From Actinomycetes bacterium (GTDB lineage: Bacteria; Actinomycetota; Acidimicrobiia; Acidimicrobiales; Microtrichaceae), in assembly GCA_029782335.1 (NCBI GenBank), contig JAKOVA010000264.1:1-64000 (forward strand): a DNA stretch of 64,000 nt, in the 5' to 3' direction. The translations under genes and the position numbers were made by a program. The notes beneath the pieces were generated by a model. That model saw nothing but the letters and a program-made list of their open reading frames with translations. It searched no databases and had not been told where the DNA came from. Positions 33,427 to 41,778 of this stretch are shown here, piece by piece (position 1 is the stretch's first letter; every line of letters begins with the position of its first letter).

Positions 33427-34507
33427 GGTATCTCGGACCGACGAGGGCTGCGACGTGGAGATCGATCCGGATCGTGTTGAGGAGGCCAGGCGGCTCCTCG
33501 CATCGGTTGATCCGCTGACCTACTACCGGGCGATGGCGGGCCTCGCCCGGGCGGATCACAGTTCGCTGCTCCAGCCGCTCGAGTTCGACCCGACGCTTCC
33601 GGGCCACGACCCGACCGTCGTCATGGTCGAGCCGGAGCCGAGCGGCTGGCAGACGACCCACATGTACGCCCGTGCAGCCTTTCGGGAGTTCGACGACGTC
33701 CTCGCTCGGGCGTTCTCGTCGCCTGAGGTCGAGCATCTGCTGACCGAGGTGTACCACCGCGTCGTGGTCGACGGGGCGAACGTTGCCCTCGTGACCAACC
33801 ACGGCGACATCGTCGATATCGCGTTGGTGCTCGCCGCGTTGGTGTTGGCGATCGGGGAGCGCGACCGCTCCTTCGGCGTCCTGGGAGAGCGCATCGACCA
33901 CAACGCGTTCGCTCGGCACGCCAACGTGATGGTCAGCCGAATGGTGGCGTCGCGGCAGACCTTCAGCGTGCCGGCGATCGAGGTCCTCCAGTCGATGTCG
34001 CGTGTGTGGCTGAGCGTTCCACAGACGGCGAATCGCCGGCGTGCCAAGCTCGACGCGGACCTGGTGAGAGCGAACAACCTGGTCATGCGCCACGAGTTGC
34101 ACCAGCGGCTGGTGGGGGGCGGGCAGTTGCTTGCGATGGCGGCCAGCGGCAGCCAGGACCTCTCCCTCGCTGCGAACCTGGCACAGCGGGTTCGCTCCAC
34201 GTGGCGACAGTTCCGGGGCGTCGAACCCGATCACGTCGGGCCGAGCCTTCACCTCCAGCCGCTCTACGACGGCACCATCGCCTGCATGCTCGAGTGCCGC
34301 TACGTGCTCCCGGTTGCCATCGCGCTCGGCTCGACCAATCCCGCGTGCGTCGTTGGTGGCTTGACCCGTGTCCGCGAACCGGCGGACTGCCACGCGATCA
34401 TGGACTGGATCGCGGCGGCCCACGAGGAACGGACGGGAATCTCCACGATCTACCACCACCACGAGGACCCGCTGCTCGTGCAGGTCCGCGACGTGCTCAG
34501 GTCGTGA
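33419..34507 (+). CDS. Uncharacterised protein with an acyltransferase-like HX4D motif
   Basis: This protein of about 362 residues has no name I can assign. Its centre reads VALVTNHGDIVDIALVLAAL, where NHGDIVD has the N-HX4D spacing of glycerolipid acyltransferases (PlsB/PlsC). A later SGSQDLS and a conserved-looking LHLQPLYDGTIACMLECRYVLPVAIAL may form the rest of the active site, but there is no EGTRS. No signal peptide; moderately hydrophobic core, no clear membrane helix. The start GTG 33419 overlaps the relA stop, which suggests coupling to it. It overlaps the convergent phosphoesterase by 11 bp. The acyltransferase link is inference from a single motif. Confidence 0.6.
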   Translation: MAEVSRTDEGCDVEIDPDRVEEARRLLASVDPLTYYRAMAGLARADHSSLLQPLEFDPTLPGHDPTVVMVEPEPSGWQTTHMYARAAFREFDDVLARAFSSPEVEHLLTEVYHRVVVDGANVALVTNHGDIVDIALVLAALVLAIGERDRSFGVLGERIDHNAFARHANVMVSRMVASRQTFSVPAIEVLQSMSRVWLSVPQTANRRRAKLDADLVRANNLVMRHELHQRLVGGGQLLAMAASGSQDLSLAANLAQRVRSTWRQFRGVEPDHVGPSLHLQPLYDGTIACMLECRYVLPVAIALGSTNPACVVGGLTRVREPADCHAIMDWIAAAHEERTGISTIYHHHEDPLLVQVRDVLRS

Positions 34508-35759
34508 GACCAACCTTGCGTGACAGTTCTGCGAGCTTGTCGAAGATGTTGTCGATGAAGGCCTGCTGACAGTCCTGGGGGGTGAAGTCGGGGAACTCCC
34601 AGGTCGGGGCCGACGTGTCGATCGAACCGCTGAGGTTGAGCACGTCCGCCAGGTTGTTCGCCTGCGCGTCACGCACCGAGAGCGGCCGCAGGTCGAAACC
34701 CCACTCGATCATCTTGAGCACCGAGGTGTGGTCGTAGGTGTCGTGAGCGACGTAGCCCCGACGGGCGAACGGTGAGATCACCAGACACGGCACGCGGAAG
34801 CCGCGCAACGCCAGCCACGGGTGGATGTCGGGTGCCTCTTCGGGCTTGACGTGGTCGTAGAAGCCGCCCCACTCATCGAAGTTGATGACCATGACCGTCC
34901 GTTCCCAGTTGGGGCTCGACGTGACGGCTCGGTAGACGGTGTCGAGGAAGCGCTCAGCCATGCGGATGTCGCTGTGCGGGTGGTAATCGGTGGAGGTCCC
35001 GAACGGGTCGGAGAGGACGAACTTCGGGTCGACGAAGGACACGTGCGGGAGGCGCCCGTGCGCGCAGTCCGAGAGAAATCCGTCGAAGGTTCGGGTGATG
35101 TCCGCGTGCCGGAGGCCCCACAGAGCGGTGACGGGGGCGTCGCAGAAGTAGTAGCGGGACTGCAAGCCCTTGTCTTTCATGCGATCCCAAATCGTGGGGA
35201 GTGCCGAGATCTCGAGCGTGTTCTTCAGGCGATCGCTGGCCCCCGCGTGCTGGTAGATGCGGTTCGGGAACGTGGGGCCCATCGTGGCAGCGAAGTACCG
35301 ATCGCAGAACGTCCAGGCCGGCGCGGCGTTGCCGAGGAAGGGGAGATCGGCCTGCTCGTAGTAGCCGATCGGGAACGTGTCGTCGGTTGGCAGCAGGAAC
35401 CCGTCGCAGGCCCCGTTCGCGTACTCGACCCGCCCGCCGCTGTAGGAGTGATCGGGATCCTCGTAGTGGCAGGTGGCGAACTCGGTGAGGTGGTGGGTCT
35501 GGTGGGCCACGCCGTGTCGGTCTGTGAAGCTCAGGCCCGCTTGGCGGCCGTCGACGCCGGGGAGCCACCCCAACAGGTGGTCGACCGAGCGGTTCTCCAT
35601 CATCACCACGATGAAGTGGTCGATGCCCACCTCACCTGCCGGTCCGTACGGTTTCACCGCGGCCGGCGCCGGCGCACACGCCGATGTTGCCCACCCCGCT
35701 CCGACCGCACCGGCCGCGACCGCGGCCGAGCCCTTCAGGAAGCCCCGTCGATCAACCAT
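34497..35759 (-). CDS. Tat-exported phosphoesterase (phospholipase C/acid phosphatase family)
   Basis: This 420-residue protein has a twin-arginine signal (MVDRRGFLKGSAAVAAGAVGAG). Its body belongs to the PF04185 phosphoesterase family: IDHFIVVMMENRSVDHLLGW (metal-binding ENRS at 55-58), GPTFPNR, SFVDPKF and VMVINFDEWGGFYDHVKPEEAPD. Relatives are non-haemolytic phospholipase C and AcpA-type acid phosphatases; which lipid or phosphate ester is cut is not clear. Cys28 could be lipidated (ATSAC), though the lipobox is weak. ATG 35759 is preceded by TACCCT with a 7-nt gap. It is divergent from hisS. Confidence 0.85.
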   Translation of the reverse strand: MVDRRGFLKGSAAVAAGAVGAGWATSACAPAPAAVKPYGPAGEVGIDHFIVVMMENRSVDHLLGWLPGVDGRQAGLSFTDRHGVAHQTHHLTEFATCHYEDPDHSYSGGRVEYANGACDGFLLPTDDTFPIGYYEQADLPFLGNAAPAWTFCDRYFAATMGPTFPNRIYQHAGASDRLKNTLEISALPTIWDRMKDKGLQSRYYFCDAPVTALWGLRHADITRTFDGFLSDCAHGRLPHVSFVDPKFVLSDPFGTSTDYHPHSDIRMAERFLDTVYRAVTSSPNWERTVMVINFDEWGGFYDHVKPEEAPDIHPWLALRGFRVPCLVISPFARRGYVAHDTYDHTSVLKMIEWGFDLRPLSVRDAQANNLADVLNLSGSIDTSAPTWEFPDFTPQDCQQAFIDNIFDKLAELSRKVGLTT

Positions 35760-35766
35760 GCGCCGG

Positions 35767-35772
35767 AGGGTA
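35767..35772 (-). promoter_or_regulatory. Leaderless -10 box for the phosphoesterase gene
   Basis: TACCCT on the complement ends 7 nt before the ATG at 35759. It faces away from the hisS box 51 bp further on. Confidence 0.5.
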
Positions 35773-35822
35773 CCGTCCGGCCTGGAGCGGAGCGAGGGGC
35801 AAGGTCCCCACGCGGTCGCCGG

Positions 35823-35828
35823 TAGCAT
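35823..35828 (+). promoter_or_regulatory. Leaderless -10 box for hisS-aspS
   Basis: TAGCAT ends 9 nt before GTG 35838. Confidence 0.48.
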
Positions 35829-35837
35829 CCCCCTCCC

Positions 35838-37118
35838 GTGGCAGCTCCCGACTCACCGCGCTCATTGACCGGCATGCATGACGTGCTGCCGCCCGAGTCG
35901 GCCCGCTGGGCGGCGCTCACCGAAACGTTCGCGACGACCTTCGCTGCGCTCGGCTACCGCATGATCGCGACACCGGTGCTCGAAACACTCGCCGTCTTCC
36001 AGCGCGTTGGCGAGGGGACCGACGTCGTGACCAAGGAGATGTACGAGTTCGAAGACCGCGACGGCACGATGGTGGCCCTCCGGCCCGAGTCGACCGCCGG
36101 AGTCGCTCGGGCGTTCATCCAGCACCACCCGGCCACTCCGTGGAAGGTGTGGTACTCCTCGGCCCACTTCCGCCACGAGCGAGCCCAGAAGGGACGAACC
36201 CGCCAACACCATCAGCTGGGCATCGAATGCTTCGGCGTCGCGGATCCCGACCTCGACGTCGAGATCATCGTCGGCCTCTGGGACTTTCTCGCGGCGCTCG
36301 GCCTCCGGCGGCTGCGACTGTTGGTCAACGACATCGGCACCGCCGCGCAGCGAGGCGCGTTCGTCGAAGCGCTCCGGGCGCGTCTGGGTCCGCTGCGAGG
36401 TGAGCTCGACGAAGAGGATCAGCCGAAGCTCGACGCCAACACGCTGCGGATTCTCGACTCGAAGCGTCCGGCGACCCGGGCGGCGCTCGCCGCCGCCGAG
36501 CTCCCCGAACTGGCCGACTTCATCGACGGCGAGGGCCACGAACGATTCGCACGGGTCCGTGCGGGCCTCGACGCGGCGGGCGTTCCCTACGAGGTCACCC
36601 CCGCCCTCGTCCGGGGTCTCGACTACTACAACTCCACCGTGTTCGAGATCGTGTCCGACGCGATCGACGCGGCGCAGTCGACGGTCGGCGGCGGTGGCCG
36701 CTACGACGGATTGATCGGTTCGCTCGGCGGCCCGGCGACCCCGGGGTTCGGCTTCGGCGCCGGGATCGAACGGATGCTGTTGGCCTGTGACGCCGAAGGC
36801 GTTTTCCCGACCCCGACAACCCCGCCGGAGGTGTTTATCGTCTCGTTCGGGGATGGGCCGGCGCATCGAGACGCGGTGCGAGACCTCGCGCGCTCGTTGC
36901 ACCGCGGCGGGGTGCGTGTCGAGCGGGCCTATGACCGGCGTTCGGGGCGCGCCCAGATGAAGGCGGCCGACCGCTCCGGCGCCCGTTATGCCGTGATCGT
37001 CGGCGACGACGAGCTGGCGTCCGAGACCGTCACGCTGCGCGACCTCGCGGGGGACGCCGCGCAGCGCAGCGTTCCCCGCAGCCAACTGATCGACAACCCG
37101 AGGATGTTCCTGCTGTGA
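35838..37118 (+). CDS. hisS: Histidyl-tRNA synthetase
   Basis: This 426-residue class II enzyme charges tRNA-His. It has the N-terminal GMHDVLPPESARW, motif 1 region, ALRPESTAGVARAFIQHH, motif 2 FRHERAQKGRTRQHHQLGIECFG, the histidine-specific motif GLDYYNSTVFE, motif 3 GFGFGAGIERMLL and a C-terminal anticodon-binding domain with RRSGRAQMKAADRSGARYAVIVGD. GTG 35838 is chosen from the homologous start and promoter position. It overlaps aspS by 4 bp. Confidence 0.96.
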   Translation: MAAPDSPRSLTGMHDVLPPESARWAALTETFATTFAALGYRMIATPVLETLAVFQRVGEGTDVVTKEMYEFEDRDGTMVALRPESTAGVARAFIQHHPATPWKVWYSSAHFRHERAQKGRTRQHHQLGIECFGVADPDLDVEIIVGLWDFLAALGLRRLRLLVNDIGTAAQRGAFVEALRARLGPLRGELDEEDQPKLDANTLRILDSKRPATRAALAAAELPELADFIDGEGHERFARVRAGLDAAGVPYEVTPALVRGLDYYNSTVFEIVSDAIDAAQSTVGGGGRYDGLIGSLGGPATPGFGFGAGIERMLLACDAEGVFPTPTTPPEVFIVSFGDGPAHRDAVRDLARSLHRGGVRVERAYDRRSGRAQMKAADRSGARYAVIVGDDELASETVTLRDLAGDAAQRSVPRSQLIDNPRMFLL

Positions 37119-38884
37119 CCTCCACTTCCCTCCGCACCCACTCCTGTGGCGAGCTGCGCCTCGAGCACGTGGGAGCCGCCGTCTCGCTGTGCGGGTGGGT
37201 TTCGGCCCGCCGCGAGCACAGCCAGCACCTCGCCTTCGTTGACCTTCGCGACCACACCGGCATCACGCAGTGCGTCGTGGACGGCGCGAGTGACCTGCGC
37301 GGCGAGTACGTCGTTCGCATCTCGGGCACCGTCGTCGCCCGTGGCCCGGAGCACCGCAATCCCAATGTGGCGACGGGGGAGATCGAGCTCCACGACTGCA
37401 CGGTCGAGGTGCTCGCCACCGCCGAGGCGCCGCCGTTCCGGCTCGACGACCGAGTCGAGACCGACGAGACGATCCGGCTGCGCTACCGCTACCTCGATCT
37501 CCGGCGTGCGGAGATGCAGCGCAACCTCAGGGTCCGCGCCAAAGTCAACAGCGCGGTGCGCTCCGCTATGGAGCAGCAGGGCTTCGTCGAGGTCGAGACG
37601 CCCATGCTGATCGCCTCGACACCCGAAGGCGCTCGGGACTTCGTCGTCCCGTCTCGACTCAAGCCAGGCTCGTTCTACGCGTTGCCACAGTCGCCCCAGC
37701 TGTTCAAGCAGCTCTGCATGGTGGGGGGGATCGATCGCTACTACCAGATCGCCCGCTGCCTGCGAGACGAGGATCTCCGAGCGGACCGCCAGTTCGAGTT
37801 CATGCAGCTCGACGCCGAGATGAGCTTCGTCACCCAATCAGACGTGCTCGATGCGATCTCGACGACGGTTCGCCACACGATCCAGGCGGTCACCGGCAAC
37901 GACATCGGCGAGATCCCGCAGATGACCTGGCGGGAAGCCCAGGAGCGATACGGCTCCGACAAGCCCGACGTGCGTTTCGGGATGGAACTCGTCGAGCTGA
38001 CCTCGATCTTCGCCGAGACCGGCTTCAACGCGTTCAAGGCACCGTGTGTGAAGGGGATCCGTGTTCCCGGAGCCGGCGACACGTCCCGCAGCCGGCTCGA
38101 CGACCTCACCGATCGCGCGAAGCGGTGGGGGGCCAAAGGGCTCGTGTGGATGCGCGTCAAGGGTGAAGCCGGCCACGTCGAGGTGGAATCACCGGTCGCG
38201 AAGTTCTTGAGCGAGGCCGAGTGCGCGTCGCTCGCCGCGACCCTCGACGCCGAGCCCGGCGACTTGTTGCTGCTGGTTGCTGACGAGCGACCGACCACGT
38301 GCCACGTGCTCGGTCTGCTTCGTCTGGAACTCGGCCGACCACCGGTGACCGACGGTGGTCTCGCCGTGTGGTGGGTCGTGGACTTCCCGCTCTTCGAATC
38401 GATCGACGAGGCGACGGGCCGACCGGTGCCGGCGCACCATCCCTTCACGATGCCGAATGACGAGGACGCGTCGATCATCGACGAGGTGCTCGCCGGGGGA
38501 GACGTCCACCGCCTGTTGGAAGTCCGCTCCCAGGCGTACGACCTGGTGATCAACGGGTGGGAACTCGGCTCCGGAAGCGTGCGGATCCACCGCCCCGACA
38601 TCCAGTCGAAGATCTTCCGGCTGCTCGGCATCGGCGAAGAGGATGCGCACGAGAAGTTCGGCTTCCTGCTCGACGCGTTCCGCTACGGGGCGCCCCCCCA
38701 CGCGGGGTTCGCGTTCGGGATGGACCGTCTCACGGCGCTGCTCGCAGGGGAGGAGAACATCCGTGAGGTGATCGCGTTCCCGAAGACACAAACGGGCAGC
38801 GATCCCCTGACCGGCGCGCCGAGCGACCTCGACCCGGCACAGCTCCACGAACTCGGACTGCGGCTGCTCCCGCCGACGTCGTAG
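37115..38884 (+). CDS. aspS: Aspartyl-tRNA synthetase (bacterial type)
   Basis: This 589-residue class IIb synthetase has an N-terminal OB anticodon-binding domain (about 1-100), ALPQSPQLFKQLCMVGGIDRYYQIARCLRDEDLRADRQFEFMQLD (motif 2 region), the bacterial GAD insertion (about 300-400) and the C-terminal GFAFGMDRLTALLAGEENIREVIAFPKT (motif 3). Whether it is discriminating or also feeds the Asn pathway cannot be settled here. It is coupled to hisS. Its stop is 3 bp from the stop of a convergent gene. Confidence 0.96.
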   Translation: MTSTSLRTHSCGELRLEHVGAAVSLCGWVSARREHSQHLAFVDLRDHTGITQCVVDGASDLRGEYVVRISGTVVARGPEHRNPNVATGEIELHDCTVEVLATAEAPPFRLDDRVETDETIRLRYRYLDLRRAEMQRNLRVRAKVNSAVRSAMEQQGFVEVETPMLIASTPEGARDFVVPSRLKPGSFYALPQSPQLFKQLCMVGGIDRYYQIARCLRDEDLRADRQFEFMQLDAEMSFVTQSDVLDAISTTVRHTIQAVTGNDIGEIPQMTWREAQERYGSDKPDVRFGMELVELTSIFAETGFNAFKAPCVKGIRVPGAGDTSRSRLDDLTDRAKRWGAKGLVWMRVKGEAGHVEVESPVAKFLSEAECASLAATLDAEPGDLLLLVADERPTTCHVLGLLRLELGRPPVTDGGLAVWWVVDFPLFESIDEATGRPVPAHHPFTMPNDEDASIIDEVLAGGDVHRLLEVRSQAYDLVINGWELGSGSVRIHRPDIQSKIFRLLGIGEEDAHEKFGFLLDAFRYGAPPHAGFAFGMDRLTALLAGEENIREVIAFPKTQTGSDPLTGAPSDLDPAQLHELGLRLLPPTS

Positions 38885-38887
38885 CGG

Positions 38888-39559
38888 TCACGCCGCGACG
38901 AGCCGCACCACGACATCACCCGGCCGGACTTCCGCGAGGGCTCGGGTATCGGCCCCGTCCCGGAGCAGGTCGGGCCGGTCGTAGATCCGAAGGAGGACCA
39001 CGTCCTCGCCGCGCCGGAGCGTCGCGGTCGATCCGTCGACCCACGAGGGATTCCATCCGATGGCGGAGACCGCCTCGTCGAGGGCGGCCGGGAGCGCCGC
39101 GAGTTGCGACGCATCGGTCGAGAAGTCGATGCGGTTCGTGCGGATGTCGTCGGGGGTTCCCACCGGCGCCAGGTCGCAGGGGAGGTTGATGCCGGCGAAC
39201 ATCGCACCGAGTGAGGACCAATGATCGGCATCCCCAACGGGTGGGGCCGCCGCCGTCGGCGTGGCGGTGGCACCGAGTGACACGATCGAACTTCTCGCTC
39301 GGTTGACCGCGGAGCCGAGCGTCGCAGTCACGGAGACGGGCGGCGGGGGAGGGGCGCTCGCGAGGCCGCGTCGAAGGTCATCGGAGATGGGGATCCCCTC
39401 GGTCCGAAAGAGTTCCTCGGTCGGACTCAGTACACCGGCCGGGGACTCTTCGGCGAGGCGCGCGATCACCGTGGTCCGGTCGCGACGAGCAAGCGTCTTG
39501 TAGCGCGCGAAAATGACGAGTACTCCAGTGGCGACGCAGAGCAGCAGCAGGGCCTTCAC
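38888..39559 (-). CDS. Single-pass membrane protein, unknown function
   Basis: This 223-residue product starts with a membrane helix (KALLLLCVATGVLVIFARYKTL). A charged stretch with DRTTVIARLAEESPAGVLSPTEELFRTEGIPISDDLRRGL follows, then an Ala/Pro-rich linker and a soluble C-terminal domain (about 125-223). I recognise no family. The frame is open back to GTG 39595, but GTG 39559 is preferred: TACCCT lies 7 nt upstream of it and the protein then starts directly with the membrane anchor. It is divergent from rarA. Confidence 0.65.
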   Translation of the reverse strand: MKALLLLCVATGVLVIFARYKTLARRDRTTVIARLAEESPAGVLSPTEELFRTEGIPISDDLRRGLASAPPPPPVSVTATLGSAVNRARSSIVSLGATATPTAAAPPVGDADHWSSLGAMFAGINLPCDLAPVGTPDDIRTNRIDFSTDASQLAALPAALDEAVSAIGWNPSWVDGSTATLRRGEDVVLLRIYDRPDLLRDGADTRALAEVRPGDVVVRLVAA

Positions 39560-39566
39560 CGGCCCC

Positions 39567-39572
39567 AGGGTA
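39567..39572 (-). promoter_or_regulatory. Leaderless -10 box for the 38888-39559 gene
   Basis: TACCCT on the complement ends 7 nt before GTG 39559. Confidence 0.45.
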
Positions 39573-39628
39573 GGAATCACTTCGCCGTTTGCCACCGGTC
39601 GCGGTCTCCGGCCCGGGATGGGCCGCAG

Positions 39629-39634
39629 TAGCCT
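39629..39634 (+). promoter_or_regulatory. Leaderless -10 box for rarA
   Basis: TAGCCT ends 7 nt before GTG 39642 and excludes the longer in-frame start at 39513. Confidence 0.5.
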
Positions 39635-39641
39635 CGGGCCG

Positions 39642-40736
39642 GTGGCTGTGGATCTGTTCGCCGCAGCGGCTGAGCGCGCCGCGGCAGAAAACGGGCCGCT
39701 CGCGGACCGTCTCCGGCCTCGGCAACTCGCCGATGTCGTCGGTCAGCGCCACCTCCTCGCGGATGACGGCCCGCTCGTTCGACTCCTCGACGCCGCCCGT
39801 CTTCCGTCGATCGTGCTGTGGGGTCCTCCGGGAACCGGCAAGACGACGATCGCCCGGCTGATCGCGACCTCGCGAAGCGACGTCTTCGTTGCGCTCTCTG
39901 CGGTGACGGCCACGGTCAAGGACATTCGCTCGACGGTCGACGCCGCTTCGGATCGCCTCGGGATGCATCAGCGGCGCACGGTGGTCTTTCTGGATGAGAT
40001 TCACCGGTTCACCCGAACCCAGCAGGACGCACTGCTGCCCTCGGTCGAGTCCGGAATCGTCTCCCTGATCGGCGCCACCACCGAGAGCCCATGGGCCACG
40101 ATCGTCGGACCATTGCTGTCACGGCTGACCGTCTTTCGGCTCGAGCCACTCGAACGACGCGACCTCGAAGAACTCGTGGCTCGTGCGGCTGCGACCCTGC
40201 AGGTCGAAGTCGACCCGGCAGCGGGTCGTCTCGCCCTCGAGACGGCCGACGGCGATGCCCGCAAGCTGTTGGGAGTGCTCGATGTCGCCGCGGCGCTCCG
40301 TGCGTCGGGCAACGTCATCGATGAAGCGACGGTTCGCTCAGCGCTTGGCGCTGGAGATCTGCGTTACGGAACCGGTGCCCACTACGACGCGGCGAGCGCG
40401 TTCATCAAATGGATGCGTCATTCCGAACCGGATCAGGCCGTTGCCTGGCTGGTGCACATGCTCGACGGTGGCGAAGACCCGCGGTTCATCGCCCGGCGGA
40501 TGCAGATCTTCGCGTCGGAGGACATCGGCCACGCCGACCCGCGCGCTCTGCTCATCGCCGATGCTGCCGCGCGAGCCGTCGACTCCGTCGGCATGCCGGA
40601 GGCCCGGTACCTGCTCGCACACGCCGCGACCTATCTCTCGATGGCACCGAAGTCACGCCAGATCGTTGCGGATCTCGAACGGGCATCGACGACGATTCGG
40701 CGGCTCCCACCAGAGATGCTGGGGGAGACCTCGTGA
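39642..40736 (+). CDS. rarA: Replication-associated recombination protein A (RarA/MgsA)
   Basis: This 364-residue clamp-loader-like AAA+ ATPase acts at stalled replication forks. It has LRPRQLADVVGQRHLL, Walker A LWGPPGTGKTTIA (61-68), Walker B VVFLDEIHRFTRTQQDALLP, sensor GATTESPW and the C-terminal MgsA domain with HYDAASAFIKWMRHSEPDQAVAWLVHML and RRMQIFASEDIGHADP. The start is GTG 39642. Its stop overlaps the next GTG (GTGA). Confidence 0.94.
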   Translation: MAVDLFAAAAERAAAENGPLADRLRPRQLADVVGQRHLLADDGPLVRLLDAARLPSIVLWGPPGTGKTTIARLIATSRSDVFVALSAVTATVKDIRSTVDAASDRLGMHQRRTVVFLDEIHRFTRTQQDALLPSVESGIVSLIGATTESPWATIVGPLLSRLTVFRLEPLERRDLEELVARAAATLQVEVDPAAGRLALETADGDARKLLGVLDVAAALRASGNVIDEATVRSALGAGDLRYGTGAHYDAASAFIKWMRHSEPDQAVAWLVHMLDGGEDPRFIARRMQIFASEDIGHADPRALLIADAAARAVDSVGMPEARYLLAHAATYLSMAPKSRQIVADLERASTTIRRLPPEMLGETS

Positions 40737-41119
40737 GCGCAGTCGATCTCGCAGCGGTCCTCCTGGCGGCCGTCGCCTTGGTGGCGGTCGCCGCGCTCGC
40801 GGTCGTCTGTGCCCGCCTCGTGTCGCTGACCCGTGCGCTGGGCGCTGCGGTCGATGAGCTTCGTGCCACGGTGGAGCCTGCGAGCGCGGAGCTCGTCGAC
40901 GCCGCCGATCGCGCTGCTGCACAGGTGGATCGCCTCGAGTCGCTGATCCGAACGACGGCGAGCATCTCCGAGACGGTTGATGCCGCTGCGCAAACCACCT
41001 TCCGGGTGTTGTCGAGTCCGGTCATCAAGGGCGCGGCGATCGCCACCGGGACGGGTCGCGCGGCACGCCGACTGCGCGGACGCCAGGGGTCCGCGCCTGG
41101 TGATGAAGGGACAGGTTGA
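40733..41119 (+). CDS. DUF948-like small membrane protein
   Basis: This 128-residue protein has one N-terminal helix (about 5-27, LAAVLLAAVALVAVAALAVV) and then a long amphipathic helical segment likely to be a coiled coil (LTRALGAAVDELRATVEPASAELVDAADRAAAQVDRLESLIRT), ending in a basic tail. This is the DUF948 layout, and the neighbourhood rarA-DUF948-small protein-(alaS)-ruvX is the actinobacterial one. The function is unknown. It overlaps both neighbours by a few bases. Confidence 0.75.
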   Translation: MSAVDLAAVLLAAVALVAVAALAVVCARLVSLTRALGAAVDELRATVEPASAELVDAADRAAAQVDRLESLIRTTASISETVDAAAQTTFRVLSSPVIKGAAIATGTGRAARRLRGRQGSAPGDEGTG

Positions 41120-41340
41120 TGTTCAAGCGGGTGATCTGGTTCGGAATCGGTGCAGCCGCAGGAACGGCGGGAACCGTATGGACCGAGCGTAAGGTTCGCT
41201 CGCAACTGGACCGGGTGCGCCCCGCCGCGCTCGCGGGCTCGGTGCAAGATGCGGTCCGCGCCGCGGTGGCCGAGGGTCGGAGCGCTGCACGCGCTCGAGA
41301 GGATGAGCTTCGGTCCCGCTACGGCGGGCGACGCGGGTGA
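41119..41340 (+). CDS. Small membrane-anchored protein (DUF6167-like)
   Basis: This 73-residue protein starts MFKRVIWFGIGAAAGTAGTVWTERKV, a short N-terminal helix with a GxxxG-like face and a basic edge, then a polar helix (QDAVRAAVAEGRSAARAREDEL). This pattern matches the small protein that precedes alaS in other Actinobacteria. The start is ATG 41119 (TTG 41116 is adjacent). Its end overlaps the ruvX GTG by 4 bp. Confidence 0.68.
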   Translation: MFKRVIWFGIGAAAGTAGTVWTERKVRSQLDRVRPAALAGSVQDAVRAAVAEGRSAARAREDELRSRYGGRRG

Positions 41341-41762
41341 GGGCGCTCGGTATCGATCTCGGCGCCAAGCGGATCGGCGTCGCGGTGTCCGACAGCGCCG
41401 GGACGGTCGCGACACCCGTCGAAACCCTGATCCGCACCCCCGACCGGGCCGCGCTGCATCGTTCGATCGTCGCCCTCGGTCGCGAGTGGGAGGTCGAGAT
41501 CATCGTGGTCGGCCTGCCGCTCGGTCTTGACGGATCGGTCGGACCGGCGGCCGCGGCAGCGCTCGCCGAGGTCGAGGAGCTACGTGGCACCGCCGGGGTG
41601 CCGGTCGAGACCTACGATGAGCGTTTGACGACCGTGACCGCCCAGCGGTCATTGCACGACATGAACCTCGCCCCCGCAGCACGGCGTCGGGTGGTCGACC
41701 AACTCGCCGCAGCCGTGATGTTGCAGGCGTGGCTCGATCGTCGACGCAACGGCCCCACCTGA
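41337..41762 (+). CDS. ruvX: RuvX/YqgF family pre-16S rRNA nuclease
   Basis: This 141-residue RNase H-fold protein has the acidic site residues in LGIDLGAKRIGVAVSD, VVGLPLGLDGSVGPAA and DERLTTVTAQRSL. In E. coli YqgF processes the 5' end of 16S rRNA; a recombination role has also been proposed. In most Actinobacteria this gene directly follows alaS; here alaS is absent and ruvX is fused by overlap to the small membrane protein gene. Confidence 0.92.
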   Translation: MRALGIDLGAKRIGVAVSDSAGTVATPVETLIRTPDRAALHRSIVALGREWEVEIIVVGLPLGLDGSVGPAAAAALAEVEELRGTAGVPVETYDERLTTVTAQRSLHDMNLAPAARRRVVDQLAAAVMLQAWLDRRRNGPT

Positions 41763-41778
41763 GAGCTGATCTGAACCC

